Made by a program: the position numbers and the translations under genes. From Nannocystis sp. (GTDB taxonomy: Bacteria; Myxococcota_A; Polyangia; Nannocystales; Nannocystaceae), in assembly GCF_016714285.1 (NCBI RefSeq), contig NZ_JADJNN010000035.1:62001-126000 (forward strand): a DNA stretch of 64,000 bases, given 5' to 3'. Below, one piece after another: positions 8,409-16,584 of the stretch. How positions within the stretch are numbered: the stretch's first letter is position 1; each line of letters opens with the position of its first letter. The notes beneath the pieces were generated by a model that saw nothing but the letters and a program-made list of their open reading frames with translations, was not told the origin of the DNA and made no database searches.

Positions 8409-9065
8409 TCAGGGCGCGACGATCCGCCCCGGCGCACCGTTGGCGCCGTCCTCGGTGTGACAGTCGTTGCAATTGCCGTCCATCTGCGGCGACAGCATCA
8501 CCCGCTCCTGATCGCCGCGCACGACGCGGGCGGTGATCGGGAAGGCGACCGTCCCGTACTGGACCTTGTCCCACAGGAAGTTGCCACCCTGGTTGACCTC
8601 GAGCTGGGTGACCATCTTGTTCGCATCGGTGATCTCGACGATCGTCGGCTCCTTGATGCCGTCGATGCCAAAGCACAGATCAGGCTCGTGCCCGGTCTCG
8701 TAGACCGTGCCACCGATCAAGATCCGCCCATTCACGAACGGCGCCAATTGCGTGTGGCAGGTCTTGCAGGCCATGCCCGGGTTCATGAACGGCGACTCCT
8801 GATTGCCCATGTCCCACTTGAGCCCGCGGCTGCACACGCTGTCGCCGCCGAAGGGATCGCCGGTGGTCGAGGCACCGCCGGTGCCGGTGCCCGTGCCCGT
8901 GTCGCCCTCGCCCGTCGTGGTCGGCGTCGCCGTCGTGGTCGCGGTCGTCGAGCCCTCGCCGGAGCTGGCGACGCTCGTGCTCGATCCATCCGACACCCCT
9001 GTACCGGCGTCACCACACGCGGCCACGAGCATCGAGCACAGCGAAATGGTCAAGCGCAGCTTCAT
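8409..9065 (-). CDS. Lipoprotein with two CxxCH motifs
   Basis: The 218-residue protein starts MKLRLTISLCSMLVAAC (lipobox VAAC), has a Ser/Thr/Gly linker to about residue 60, and carries CKTCH near residue 95 and CNDCH close to the C-terminus (near residue 200). These are consistent with two covalent c-type haems. The region between them has a beta-sandwich feel (VNGRILIGGTVYETGHEPD). The ATG at 9065 was preferred over an upstream in-frame start because it places the signal peptide at the N-terminus. It is probably a small outer-membrane electron carrier; partner unknown. The five-haem lipoprotein at 2604-4454 is the only other cytochrome in the window. Confidence 0.85.
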   Translation of the reverse strand: MKLRLTISLCSMLVAACGDAGTGVSDGSSTSVASSGEGSTTATTTATPTTTGEGDTGTGTGTGGASTTGDPFGGDSVCSRGLKWDMGNQESPFMNPGMACKTCHTQLAPFVNGRILIGGTVYETGHEPDLCFGIDGIKEPTIVEITDANKMVTQLEVNQGGNFLWDKVQYGTVAFPITARVVRGDQERVMLSPQMDGNCNDCHTEDGANGAPGRIVAP

Positions 9066-9150
9066 GGCGCGGATAATCGCTGTTCTGGCCGCGGCGCGTG
9101 TGTGCGCGAAAACACGATCTGCGCAAGCGGACGGGCGGCTCACGGCCACT

Positions 9151-10107
9151 TCACGGTTTGCCGAACCACGGCCGCCGCCCCGCCGACAGACGATCGAGCA
9201 GCGCCTGCATCGCGCCCACGACCTCGGCGTAACAGCGGGTCAGCACCGCTGGATCGTCGGCGTCCGCCGGCCGCAGTCCAGGCCAGCGGATCGGCGCCCC
9301 GTAGGCGATCGTCGTCTGCGCCGGCAACGGCACATACGGCAGCAGCCCGATCGTCAGCCCCCACGGCACGCAGACGACGATCGGCACAACCCGCGTCCGC
9401 AGCCACTTCTCCGTCCGCAGCAACTTCGCCAAACCGTCACCCCGCGCCAGCACGATCAGCTGCTCGTGGGTGCCCACGCTGACCACCGGCACGACCGGCG
9501 CGCCCTCGCGGATCGCCAGCTTCACGAAGCCCTGCCGACCCGCCAGCTCGACGCGGTGACGCTGCCAGAACGGTCGGTAGGTCTCAAGGTCCGCGCCGGG
9601 GTAGACCAGCGCCAGGTGCCCGGCCCGCAGCGCCTTCTCGCCGCCGCCCTGCGACGCCCGCAAGGCGCCGCCCCGGACGGCGAGGCGGTGCGCCAGCGGA
9701 TCGTGGGCGATGAGGTCGTGGACCAGCGGATGCACCACACGGCCCGGCCCGAAGCGGTCCCACACCCCGAGGACCGTGAAGAACGCGTCCATCGGCATGA
9801 TGCCACCATTGTGGTTGCCGACCATCAGCGCCGGACCGTCGCCAGGGATGTGCTCCAACCCCTCGAAGCGCAGGCGAAAGTAGTGCTCTCCGAGCCACCG
9901 CGACATGTCCATCACCCAGCGGATAAACTCCGGGTCCCGCCGCTCCAGATCGTCCGGCACGAAGCCCGCCTCGCTGGTCCTGCTGACATAAGCCAGCACG
10001 GAGCTGAGGGCCTTCACCGGCGAGACCAAACGCAGCACCTCGGCGGGCGAGATGAACCCCCCCGCGCGCCTCGCTATGTCCCGCCAAAATCCGGTAATGG
10101 ACAGCAT
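9151..10107 (-). CDS. PlsC/LPLAT-family acyltransferase
   Basis: The 318-residue protein carries the glycerolipid acyltransferase pattern: GPALMVGNHNGGIMPMD (motif I, NH with a downstream Asp), a later GGALRAS and LALVYPGADLETYRP (motif III-like), and VVPVVSVG. The long NHNGG spacing is more like diacylglycerol/wax-type LPLAT members than PlsC itself. It probably transfers an acyl chain from acyl-CoA or acyl-ACP to a lipid at the inner membrane. The start at 10107 is decided by a good GGAGG 5 nt upstream (10113-10117); an in-frame start at 10128 lacks one. It stands 111 nt downstream of the kinase on the same strand. Confidence 0.88.
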   Translation of the reverse strand: MLSITGFWRDIARRAGGFISPAEVLRLVSPVKALSSVLAYVSRTSEAGFVPDDLERRDPEFIRWVMDMSRWLGEHYFRLRFEGLEHIPGDGPALMVGNHNGGIMPMDAFFTVLGVWDRFGPGRVVHPLVHDLIAHDPLAHRLAVRGGALRASQGGGEKALRAGHLALVYPGADLETYRPFWQRHRVELAGRQGFVKLAIREGAPVVPVVSVGTHEQLIVLARGDGLAKLLRTEKWLRTRVVPIVVCVPWGLTIGLLPYVPLPAQTTIAYGAPIRWPGLRPADADDPAVLTRCYAEVVGAMQALLDRLSAGRRPWFGKP

Positions 10108-10218
10108 GCGGCCCTCCTGCCCGCGCAAACTCGCCCACCTTAGAAGCGCCCCGCAGGCGCGTCAACGTGGCATCTCCCGCAGTATTTTCGCCGACGCTCA
10201 GGGCGGCTCAGGCCCCTA

Positions 10219-12276
10219 TCAGGCCAGGTCGACGTCGATCTTGAGGAAGGTCTTGGCCAGCGAGCGCAGCGCGCTCTCTCGCTCGGTGGCGACCCGCAGG
10301 CGCTCGCTCAGCACCTCGATCACCGCGAGGCCGATATCACCGTTCTCGCGGACGATGCGACGAAAGTGGTCCGCCTCCAACAGCAACGTGCGCAGCGAAC
10401 CAACCGCGACGACGCCGGCCGTGCGCGGCGCCCGGCCGAGCACCGCGACCTCACCGCACACCTCACCGGCGCCGAGGCGATTGATCACCGCCCCGTCGCG
10501 CACGACCTCGACGCTGCCCGCGAGCAAGATGCACAGCGACTCGCCGGCCTCCCCCTGGCGAAACACCGCCTGGCCGTCGACGTAGTGGACCTCGCGGCAA
10601 GCCTCGGCGATCGGCAGCAGATGCCACACCGGCACCGCCGCGAACAGGCTGATCTTCTGCAGGAAGGTCATGCGGTCGATCAGCGTGCGCAGGGCCGAGG
10701 GCGCCGCGCTGGCGTCGAGCTCCTGGCCCTCGTCGCCGCACAGCGTCGACACCACGCTCAGCCACGGGTCCGCGATCGCCGTCCCCGGCTGGGCGACGTC
10801 GAGGGTGGACAGCGCCGCGAACTCGCGCGAGCGCGCCAGGTTGCGGCCGGCTCGCACGACCGCCGAGAAGGCCCGCTCGCTCAGCTTCATCAGCAGCTCG
10901 CTGGCCAGCTCGCGCCCCGACGCGAGGACCGGCGCGCGCGACGGGTAGATCCGCAGGAAGATCCGCCAGTACAGATCGCCGGCGGCCTCGGCCAGCTGCT
11001 GCGCCTGCCCGTCCTGCTCGATGCCGCGGACGACCTGCAGCGTGATGTCGTGGTAGCCGGTGAGCAGCGCCCGCCGCAGGTCGGCCAGCCGCGAATCGTC
11101 GCCCGGCCGCGGCTCCCCGGACTCCTCGCCGCCCGGCTGCCGCGCCAGCAGCTCGTCGACCGCCCGCTCGCTGGGCGCCAGCCGCTCGAGCATCGCCTGC
11201 ACCGCCGTGAGCGCCCGGCGAGCCTGCTCGGCCCGGTGCAGCCGCTCGCGCGTGCCCTCGAGCTCGGCCTCGAGATCGGCCAGCAGCTCGACCACGGACC
11301 CGTAACGAAACTCGCGGTTCTTGCTCAGCGCCCGGCGACAGATGTCCTCGACGCCCGCGGGGATCGGCCGACCCGGGGCCCGCTCCGTCGGCGGCTCGAC
11401 CTGCTCGACCATCACCCGCATCAGCACCTCACGCGGGTTCGCCCCCTGAAACGGCAAGGTCAACGTCAGCAGCTCGTAGAGGATCACCCCGAGCGACCAG
11501 ATGTCGCTGCGCACGTCGAGATCCTGCCCGCTGCGCGTGATCTGCTCCGGCGCCATGTACTCCGGCGTCCCCGCCTTCATCAGCGCCCGCGCCTGTCGCC
11601 GACCCTCCGGCCCGAGCACCTGCGCCAGCCCCCAGTCGACCAGCACGACCTCACCATACTCGCCGATGAACACGTTCTCCGGCTTGAGGTCGCAGTGCAA
11701 CACGCCCCGCGCGTGCGCGTAGGCGACGGCGCGGCACAGCTCGATGAAGCAGCCGAGCAGGCGGTAGAGCCCGAAGCTCTGCGAGGTCGCCGGATCGCCG
11801 CGGCGCAGCGCGGTCAGCACGTCCGCCAGCGGCCGCCCAGTCAGCCGCTTCATCGTGTAGTAGATGCCGAGCGCGCTGCTGCAGCCGAGGTCGTACGCCG
11901 GCACGATGTTCGGGTGCTCGAGCCCGCCGGTGATGATCGCCTCCTCGACGAAGGCCTGGACCCGCATCGGGTCGGTCACCAGCTCCGGCGCGAGCACCTT
12001 CAACGCCAGCGTGCGCCGCAGGCTGCGGTCGGTCCCGAGGTACACCACCCCGCCGCCGCCGCGCCCCAGCTCCTCGCCCACCGCGTAGCGACCGTCGCCC
12101 TCGCCGTCGATCGTCGGCCCCACCGGATCGAGCCCCGGGCTCACCATCGGCGAGACCCCGAGGTCGCGGCAGTACTTGAAGATCTGCGGCTCCGCCAGCG
12201 TGTTCGAGCCAGCCGCGGCGATCGGCCCGCTGTCGCTCGCCCGCTTGTCCCACGGCCACTTCTTCGTCTCGGGCAT
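10219..12276 (-). CDS. Ser/Thr protein kinase fused to C-terminal cyclic-nucleotide-binding domain
   Basis: The protein has 685 residues. The kinase domain (about 64-335) has a Gly-rich loop GRGGGG, ATP-anchoring Lys93 (LALKVL), catalytic loop HCDLKPEN (194-201) and DWG at 214-216 where DFG is usual. Cys replaces the Arg of HRD, so it is a non-RD kinase. A coiled or helical region of about 200 residues follows. The C-terminal 148 residues form a cyclic-nucleotide-binding domain (about 538-660) with FRQGEAGESLCILLAG and the phosphate-binding-cassette-like GEVAVLGRAPRTA, where Glu and Arg are kept. This order (kinase first) is the reverse of eukaryotic PKG. It may be a cNMP-tuned kinase, target unknown. 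The ATG at 12276 is followed directly by well-behaved sequence. Confidence 0.9.
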   Translation of the reverse strand: MPETKKWPWDKRASDSGPIAAAGSNTLAEPQIFKYCRDLGVSPMVSPGLDPVGPTIDGEGDGRYAVGEELGRGGGGVVYLGTDRSLRRTLALKVLAPELVTDPMRVQAFVEEAIITGGLEHPNIVPAYDLGCSSALGIYYTMKRLTGRPLADVLTALRRGDPATSQSFGLYRLLGCFIELCRAVAYAHARGVLHCDLKPENVFIGEYGEVVLVDWGLAQVLGPEGRRQARALMKAGTPEYMAPEQITRSGQDLDVRSDIWSLGVILYELLTLTLPFQGANPREVLMRVMVEQVEPPTERAPGRPIPAGVEDICRRALSKNREFRYGSVVELLADLEAELEGTRERLHRAEQARRALTAVQAMLERLAPSERAVDELLARQPGGEESGEPRPGDDSRLADLRRALLTGYHDITLQVVRGIEQDGQAQQLAEAAGDLYWRIFLRIYPSRAPVLASGRELASELLMKLSERAFSAVVRAGRNLARSREFAALSTLDVAQPGTAIADPWLSVVSTLCGDEGQELDASAAPSALRTLIDRMTFLQKISLFAAVPVWHLLPIAEACREVHYVDGQAVFRQGEAGESLCILLAGSVEVVRDGAVINRLGAGEVCGEVAVLGRAPRTAGVVAVGSLRTLLLEADHFRRIVRENGDIGLAVIEVLSERLRVATERESALRSLAKTFLKIDVDLA

Positions 12277-12339
12277 CGGCGACGCGCCGCCCCGTTCAGG
12301 CGGCGACGGATGATAACAAGGCCCCGCACACGCGGATAG

Positions 12340-12560
12340 GGCTCGGCGCCCGAGCCACCCAAGCCCGTCAGCTTCACCCGCCGTGACTGCGACCCCGAGA
12401 CCGGGCCCGGCGAGCCGCCGCCCGCGTGGCCGCTCGGCGAGCCTCGCTGCCGCGCCGCCGGCAAGCTGTGGGCCCTCGCCGACAGCCCCGACGAGCCCGG
12501 CGACGACGAGGGCCCGCCACCACCGCCGAGCGCCGCCCCGAGTGCGACGAGTGCAAGGAC
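12340..12560 (+). pseudogene. Coding-like stretch with no start codon (possible gene remnant)
   Basis: In the 409-nt gap 12277-12685, one forward frame from 12340 to about 12560 has the strong third-position G/C pattern of real genes here and reads as plausible protein (PKPVSFTRRDCDPETGPGE, then WPLGEPRCRAAGKLWALAD). It is preceded by a TAG at 12337 with no ATG, GTG or TTG between. It fades near the palindromic element at 12572. It may be the tail of a decayed gene, or a chance frame. The rest of the gap holds only the promoter regions of the two flanking genes. Confidence 0.3.
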
Positions 12561-12571
12561 TCCCGCACGGA

Positions 12572-12589
12572 CCTGTCCTTCGGGACATC
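12572..12589. repeat. Dispersed palindrome copy (intergenic)
   Basis: CCTGTCC-TTCG-GGACATC: five central base pairs match the family consensus CCTGTCC-N4-GGACAGG, and the outer two are lost on the right. It lies about 100 nt ahead of the gene at 12686. Confidence 0.7.
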
Positions 12590-12685
12590 CTCACATCGCG
12601 CCCGGTCCGCCGCGCGCACGCGCGGCCACGCGCGGCGAACAACTTGCCGTCGCGCTCGCCTCCCGGCGGGAGGAACATCCTGCGC

Positions 12686-13768
12686 ATGAACGAAGCCTCG
12701 CACCGTCCCCCGCCCCCGCGTCCCCGCCGCCTCAGCGACGCCGAGCTCAAGGAGGTCGCCGGCATCGGCGGCGTCGGCCTCACCGGCTACGGCATCCTCG
12801 CGGGCGAGCTGGTCGCCGACCCCGGGGCCAAGATCCGCCTGATCACCTCCGGCAAGGGCACGCGCAGCGAGGTCAGCTTCACCATCGACGCCCCCGTGAC
12901 CCGCCTCGACCTGCTGCCGGGCCACCTCCTGCGGGTGTTCGGGCTGATCCACAAGACGACCCAGTGGGTCGGCACGATCCGCCGCGCCCAGGTCCTCCAC
13001 GACCACCTCGATCCCGCGCTGCTCCCCGGCATGCACGTCGAGCTCGCCGGCGTGGTCGACAACCGCGAGCCCGTCGCCATCGGCGGCGAGGCCATGCCCT
13101 CCGGCAGCTACCTCCGCCTGGAGCGCCCGATCCACCTCTCGGGCGCGGTCTTCGAGGAGCTGTTCCTCGAGCACAGCCCCTTCCCGCAGGACCACGCGCT
13201 CAAGGCCTACGGCCGGCTCGAGCTGCGCAGCGTCGGCGGCGTCGAGACCCCCCTGCGCCACTTCGCCGCCCTCAGCGGCGTGTCCGACGTCGGCGCCGGC
13301 GAGCCGCGCTTCGACGGCGTCCAGTTCCACTCGGCGATCAACGGCGCCCACCTGCGCGTGCTGACGATCCGGCGTCAGGACCTGTTCGACGCGCCCAACG
13401 CGATCGTCGTCCTCGACGGGCCGGCGGCGCGGGCCTTCCTCGGCAGCATGGGCGGCCTGATGATGCCGGGCCGCAACCCCTTCCACGGCTTCGGCGCCAG
13501 CGCCGAGATCAGCGCCCCCAGCGACGCCGAGCGCGCGAGCGTCCGCTTCGACGAGGCCGGCAACGCCACCGACGCCGCCACCGGTCAGCCGCTGCTGCTG
13601 CTGGACCGCGAGCAACCCCCGCCCAACGTCGTCGACGGCCTCACGACCACCTGGTACTTCGACCCCGCGCAGGAGATCGTCTACGCGTTCATCAGCGGCG
13701 GCATCGCGGGCTTCAACAACCGCATGAGCGCCGTGATGCGCTTCCCCCACGACGACCCCGGCGAGTGA
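12686..13768 (+). CDS. Conserved-looking protein of unknown function
   Basis: The 360-residue soluble protein has no signal peptide or membrane segment. It opens with a Pro/Arg-rich stretch, then ELKEVAGIGGVGLTGYGIL, and continues as regular alpha/beta sequence with many short beta strands (KIRLITSGKGTRSEVSFTID, VWTGTI-type patterns) and a hydrophobic GFGASAEISAPSDAE block. I recognise no motif. The start at 12686 follows a GGGAGG ribosome site about 12 nt upstream; an in-frame upstream extension reads as Arg/Pro shadow and was rejected. It is convergent with the barrel protein gene (15 nt gap) and divergent from the kinase. Confidence 0.75.
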   Translation: MNEASHRPPPPRPRRLSDAELKEVAGIGGVGLTGYGILAGELVADPGAKIRLITSGKGTRSEVSFTIDAPVTRLDLLPGHLLRVFGLIHKTTQWVGTIRRAQVLHDHLDPALLPGMHVELAGVVDNREPVAIGGEAMPSGSYLRLERPIHLSGAVFEELFLEHSPFPQDHALKAYGRLELRSVGGVETPLRHFAALSGVSDVGAGEPRFDGVQFHSAINGAHLRVLTIRRQDLFDAPNAIVVLDGPAARAFLGSMGGLMMPGRNPFHGFGASAEISAPSDAERASVRFDEAGNATDAATGQPLLLLDREQPPPNVVDGLTTTWYFDPAQEIVYAFISGGIAGFNNRMSAVMRFPHDDPGE

Positions 13769-13783
13769 CACAGCGAGCGGGCA

Positions 13784-15208
13784 TCAGAACGCGTGCTCGC
13801 TCTGCAGATAGAGCGCCCCGCCCTCGCGACTGAAGCCCGCCTCCACCCGGAACACCACGAAGCGGTTCCAGATCAAGAGCAGGCCTGGCCCGCCGGACGG
13901 GTACCAGGCCTTGAACAGGTCGGCGATCTTCATCGACACCAGGCCCAGCTCGACGAAGCCCTCGAAGCCGAGCCCGAGCTTGTTGCGCCCGAGGCGAAAC
14001 TCGAGCGGCGTGAAGCGGATCTCCGCCGAGGCGGTCGCCTTGATGTTGCCGATGAAGCGGCGCCGGGCGAAGCCGCGGCCGACGAAGGCCCCGCCGTACG
14101 CGTCCATCGGGAACAGCCCGCCGAACTCGCCGAGCGCCATCAACGGCGCCACACCCCACAGCGCGTCGAAGCTGACGCGATGCGCGAACACGAAGCCGCT
14201 GCGCCCCAGCGGCCAGTAGTTGCGCGCCGTCGCGTGCACCCGCCCGAAGCCCGAGGTCGAGCCAGTGTAGGCGCCCGCGGTGTCGAGCGTGAGGTCGATG
14301 AGGCTGCCCTCGCGCGGGCTCCAGTCGTTATCGCGACTGTCCCAGGTCAGCCCGGCGCGCACGATGCCCCGGCGATAGGTGCCGACCAGGTTCGGGTCGT
14401 GCTCGACGAGGCGACTGTGGGCATACCCCTGGACGACGTCGACATAATAGAACAGCCCGGTGTATTGCCGCAGGGTGCCCACCGGGCGATCGGGGCGGTG
14501 CAGCTGCCACAGCGGGTGCTCGTAGGTCAACCACCCGCCGTAATTGTCCATGCGCATGCGATTGTACGGACCGGTCAGGTCGGTGCCCGCGAGGTTCTGA
14601 TGGTTGTTGATCCCGAAGTATGGATAGACCGGGTCGAGCGAGATCCACACCCCGAACTGGATCACCTCGTTGCGCCCCAGCATGTCGCGCAGGCGGCCGC
14701 TCACGATGTGGTCCTGCACCCCGCGCGTCGACACCCGCGACCACGCCAACAGATACGCCCGGTTGAACTCCTCCCCCGGCCGCCGGTACGAGTAGTTGAG
14801 CGAACCACCGAGCGTGAGCCCCGTCGACGGCTGCGAGCTCAGGTGCGGCAGCGGCAAGAATCGGTGATTGCTGTCCCGCTTGCGCCGCGGCTTCACACGC
14901 CCCCGCGCGCCGCTCGGCGTCCGCGGCATCCGAGACTCCGAGAACACCGACATCGGGTTCATGCCGGTCGTCGGCACCGGCGCGTAGCGGTCGACCACGT
15001 CGCCCCGATCGCGGGCGACCGGGTCGTGCTGCAGCGGCAGCGGGGCCCCCGAGGCCGGCGCGGCCGCCCGCGGCACGCCCCGCCGCGGCGGCTGTGGCAG
15101 CGGCGACGGAGCGCCCGTCAGCGGTCGTGCGCTCGCCGGGACCCGGCGCGGCCCACCGGGGTCGGGCTCGGCGGCGACGAGAGCGAGGGCGAGGGGCAGG
15201 GGCAACAC
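13784..15208 (-). CDS. Outer-membrane barrel protein (surface antigen D15/Omp85-like), paralogue 1
   Basis: The protein has about 474 residues. A signal peptide (VLPLPLALALVAAEP) and a 110-residue Pro/Arg-rich region are followed by about 330 residues of barrel strands: GGSLNYSYRRPGEEFNRAYL, LTWDSRDNDWSPREGSLID, GGAFVGRGFARRRFIGN. The last two are hallmarks of the C-terminal barrel of the surface-antigen family (G-x-GGxFVGRG..R-type loop). It ends in Phe, the usual outer-membrane insertion signal (SEHAF). The start is probably GTG 15208 (TTG 15205 is equally possible). It lies 62 nt after a close paralogue on the same strand and has no POTRA domain, so it is more likely a stand-alone barrel than BamA itself. 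Confidence 0.8.
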   Translation of the reverse strand: MLPLPLALALVAAEPDPGGPRRVPASARPLTGAPSPLPQPPRRGVPRAAAPASGAPLPLQHDPVARDRGDVVDRYAPVPTTGMNPMSVFSESRMPRTPSGARGRVKPRRKRDSNHRFLPLPHLSSQPSTGLTLGGSLNYSYRRPGEEFNRAYLLAWSRVSTRGVQDHIVSGRLRDMLGRNEVIQFGVWISLDPVYPYFGINNHQNLAGTDLTGPYNRMRMDNYGGWLTYEHPLWQLHRPDRPVGTLRQYTGLFYYVDVVQGYAHSRLVEHDPNLVGTYRRGIVRAGLTWDSRDNDWSPREGSLIDLTLDTAGAYTGSTSGFGRVHATARNYWPLGRSGFVFAHRVSFDALWGVAPLMALGEFGGLFPMDAYGGAFVGRGFARRRFIGNIKATASAEIRFTPLEFRLGRNKLGLGFEGFVELGLVSMKIADLFKAWYPSGGPGLLLIWNRFVVFRVEAGFSREGGALYLQSEHAF

Positions 15209-15270
15209 GTCGGTGGCCGATGCTGCGTCGACCCGCGACGGCCCGCAAGCGCGCCGTTCGCGGCCGGCGA

Positions 15271-16497
15271 CTAGAACGCGTGCTCGCTCTGCAGATACAC
15301 CGCCCCGCCCTCGCGACTGAAGCCCGCCTCGACGCGAAACACGATAAATCGATCCCATATCAGCAGCACGCCCGGGCCGCCCGACGGATAGGCGTACTTG
15401 AACAGATCGGCGATCTTGCGCGACACCATGCCGATCTCGAGAAAGCCGTCGAAGCCGAGCCCGAGCTTGTGCCGCCCGACCTTGAGCTCGACCGGCCGAA
15501 ACCGCAGCTCGGCCCCCGCGGTCGCCTTGATCTCGCCGATGAAGCGGCGCCGGGCGAAGCCGCGGCCGACGAAGGCCCCGCCGTAGGCGTCGATCGGGAA
15601 CAGCCCGCCGAACTCGCCGAGCGCCATCAAGGGCGGCGCGCCCCACAGCGCGTCGAAGGTGACCCGGTGCGCCAGCAGCAGCTTGCTGGTGCCGAGCGGC
15701 CAGTAGTGGCGCGCGCTCGCGTGGACCCGGCCCCAGCTGGTGCTCGACGCGGTGTAGGGCCCCGCCGCGTCGACCATGAGGTCGATCAGGCTGCCCTCGT
15801 GCGGGCTCCAGTCGTTGTCGCGGGTGTCCCAGCTGAGGCCCCCGCGCAAGATCCCGCGCCGCGCGTCACCGGCGAGCTGCGGGTCGCTCACCGCCATGCG
15901 ACTGCCCTCATAGGCCTTCACGCGGTCGTAGAAGAACACCACCCCCGAGTAGTGCCGCAGCGTGCCCACGGCCTTGCCCGGGCGGTGCAGCTGCCACAGC
16001 GGGTGCTCGAAGCTAAACCACCCGCCGTAGTTCTCCATCCGGGCCCAGTTGTACGACCCGGTGATATCGGTGCCGGCGATGTTCTCGTGGTTGTTGACGC
16101 CGTAATACGCGAACACCGGGTCGACGATCACCATCAGGCCGAAGTTGAAGATCTCGCGGCGGCCCAGCATGTCGCGAACGCGGCCGCTGAGGATGTGGTC
16201 CTGCACCCCGCGCGTCGACACCCGCGACCACGCGCTCAGGTAGCCGCGGTTGAACTCCTCGCCGGGCCGGCGGTACGAGTAGTTGAGCGAGCCGCCGAGC
16301 ATCAGCCCGACCGCCGGCTGCTCGCTGAGGTGCGGCAGCGGCAGGAAGCGGTGGTTGCGATCGCGGGTCCGACGCGGCCGCTTCGCCCGGCTCGGCTCGG
16401 GCGTGATCGGCTCCTGCGACTCCGGCGCGCCGAGCAGCGGGTCCGGGGGCTCCGCCGGGGCGAGCAGCGCGAGGGCGATGAGGACCGGCGACGACAA
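15271..16497 (-). CDS. Outer-membrane barrel protein (surface antigen D15/Omp85-like), paralogue 2
   Basis: The 408-residue protein is a tandem paralogue of the downstream gene. It shares long identical blocks (NHRFLPLPHLS, SRVSTRGVQDHI, GFARRRFIG, VFRVEAGFSREGGA, SEHAF) but has a shorter N-terminal spacer: signal MSSPVLIALALLAPAEP, then about 30 residues. The barrel domain ends in Phe. It has no POTRA domain. The only available start is TTG at 16497, and a strong GC stem (16500-16526) lies immediately upstream where the ribosome site should be. The pair is probably transcribed together; differences cluster in presumed loops, for example the YFGINN and YYGVNN regions. Confidence 0.8.
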   Translation of the reverse strand: MSSPVLIALALLAPAEPPDPLLGAPESQEPITPEPSRAKRPRRTRDRNHRFLPLPHLSEQPAVGLMLGGSLNYSYRRPGEEFNRGYLSAWSRVSTRGVQDHILSGRVRDMLGRREIFNFGLMVIVDPVFAYYGVNNHENIAGTDITGSYNWARMENYGGWFSFEHPLWQLHRPGKAVGTLRHYSGVVFFYDRVKAYEGSRMAVSDPQLAGDARRGILRGGLSWDTRDNDWSPHEGSLIDLMVDAAGPYTASSTSWGRVHASARHYWPLGTSKLLLAHRVTFDALWGAPPLMALGEFGGLFPIDAYGGAFVGRGFARRRFIGEIKATAGAELRFRPVELKVGRHKLGLGFDGFLEIGMVSRKIADLFKYAYPSGGPGVLLIWDRFIVFRVEAGFSREGGAVYLQSEHAF

Positions 16498-16499
16498 AC

Positions 16500-16526
16500 G
16501 GGCGCCCGATCTTGTGCCGGGCGCCC
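16500..16526 (-). terminator. Strong GC hairpin (9-bp perfect arms)
   Basis: GGGCGCCCG (16500-16508) and CGGGCGCCC (16518-16526) pair around a 9-nt loop. On the minus strand it lies 58 nt beyond the stop codon of the lipoprotein gene (16585) and is followed by GTTTG, so it may terminate that transcript. It also abuts the TTG start of the barrel gene at 16497. If transcription continues, the stem would mask that gene's ribosome site. Confidence 0.55.
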
Positions 16527-16584
16527 GCGTGACACAAGGCCGTCCTGGCCCCGACGTGACCCGGGACCGGCGGCCGCGCGCCGA

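Noticed and set aside
12383..12685. Upstream extension of the unknown protein at 12686
   Set aside because: The Arg/Pro/His composition is typical of a wrong frame, and a good ribosome site precedes 12686.
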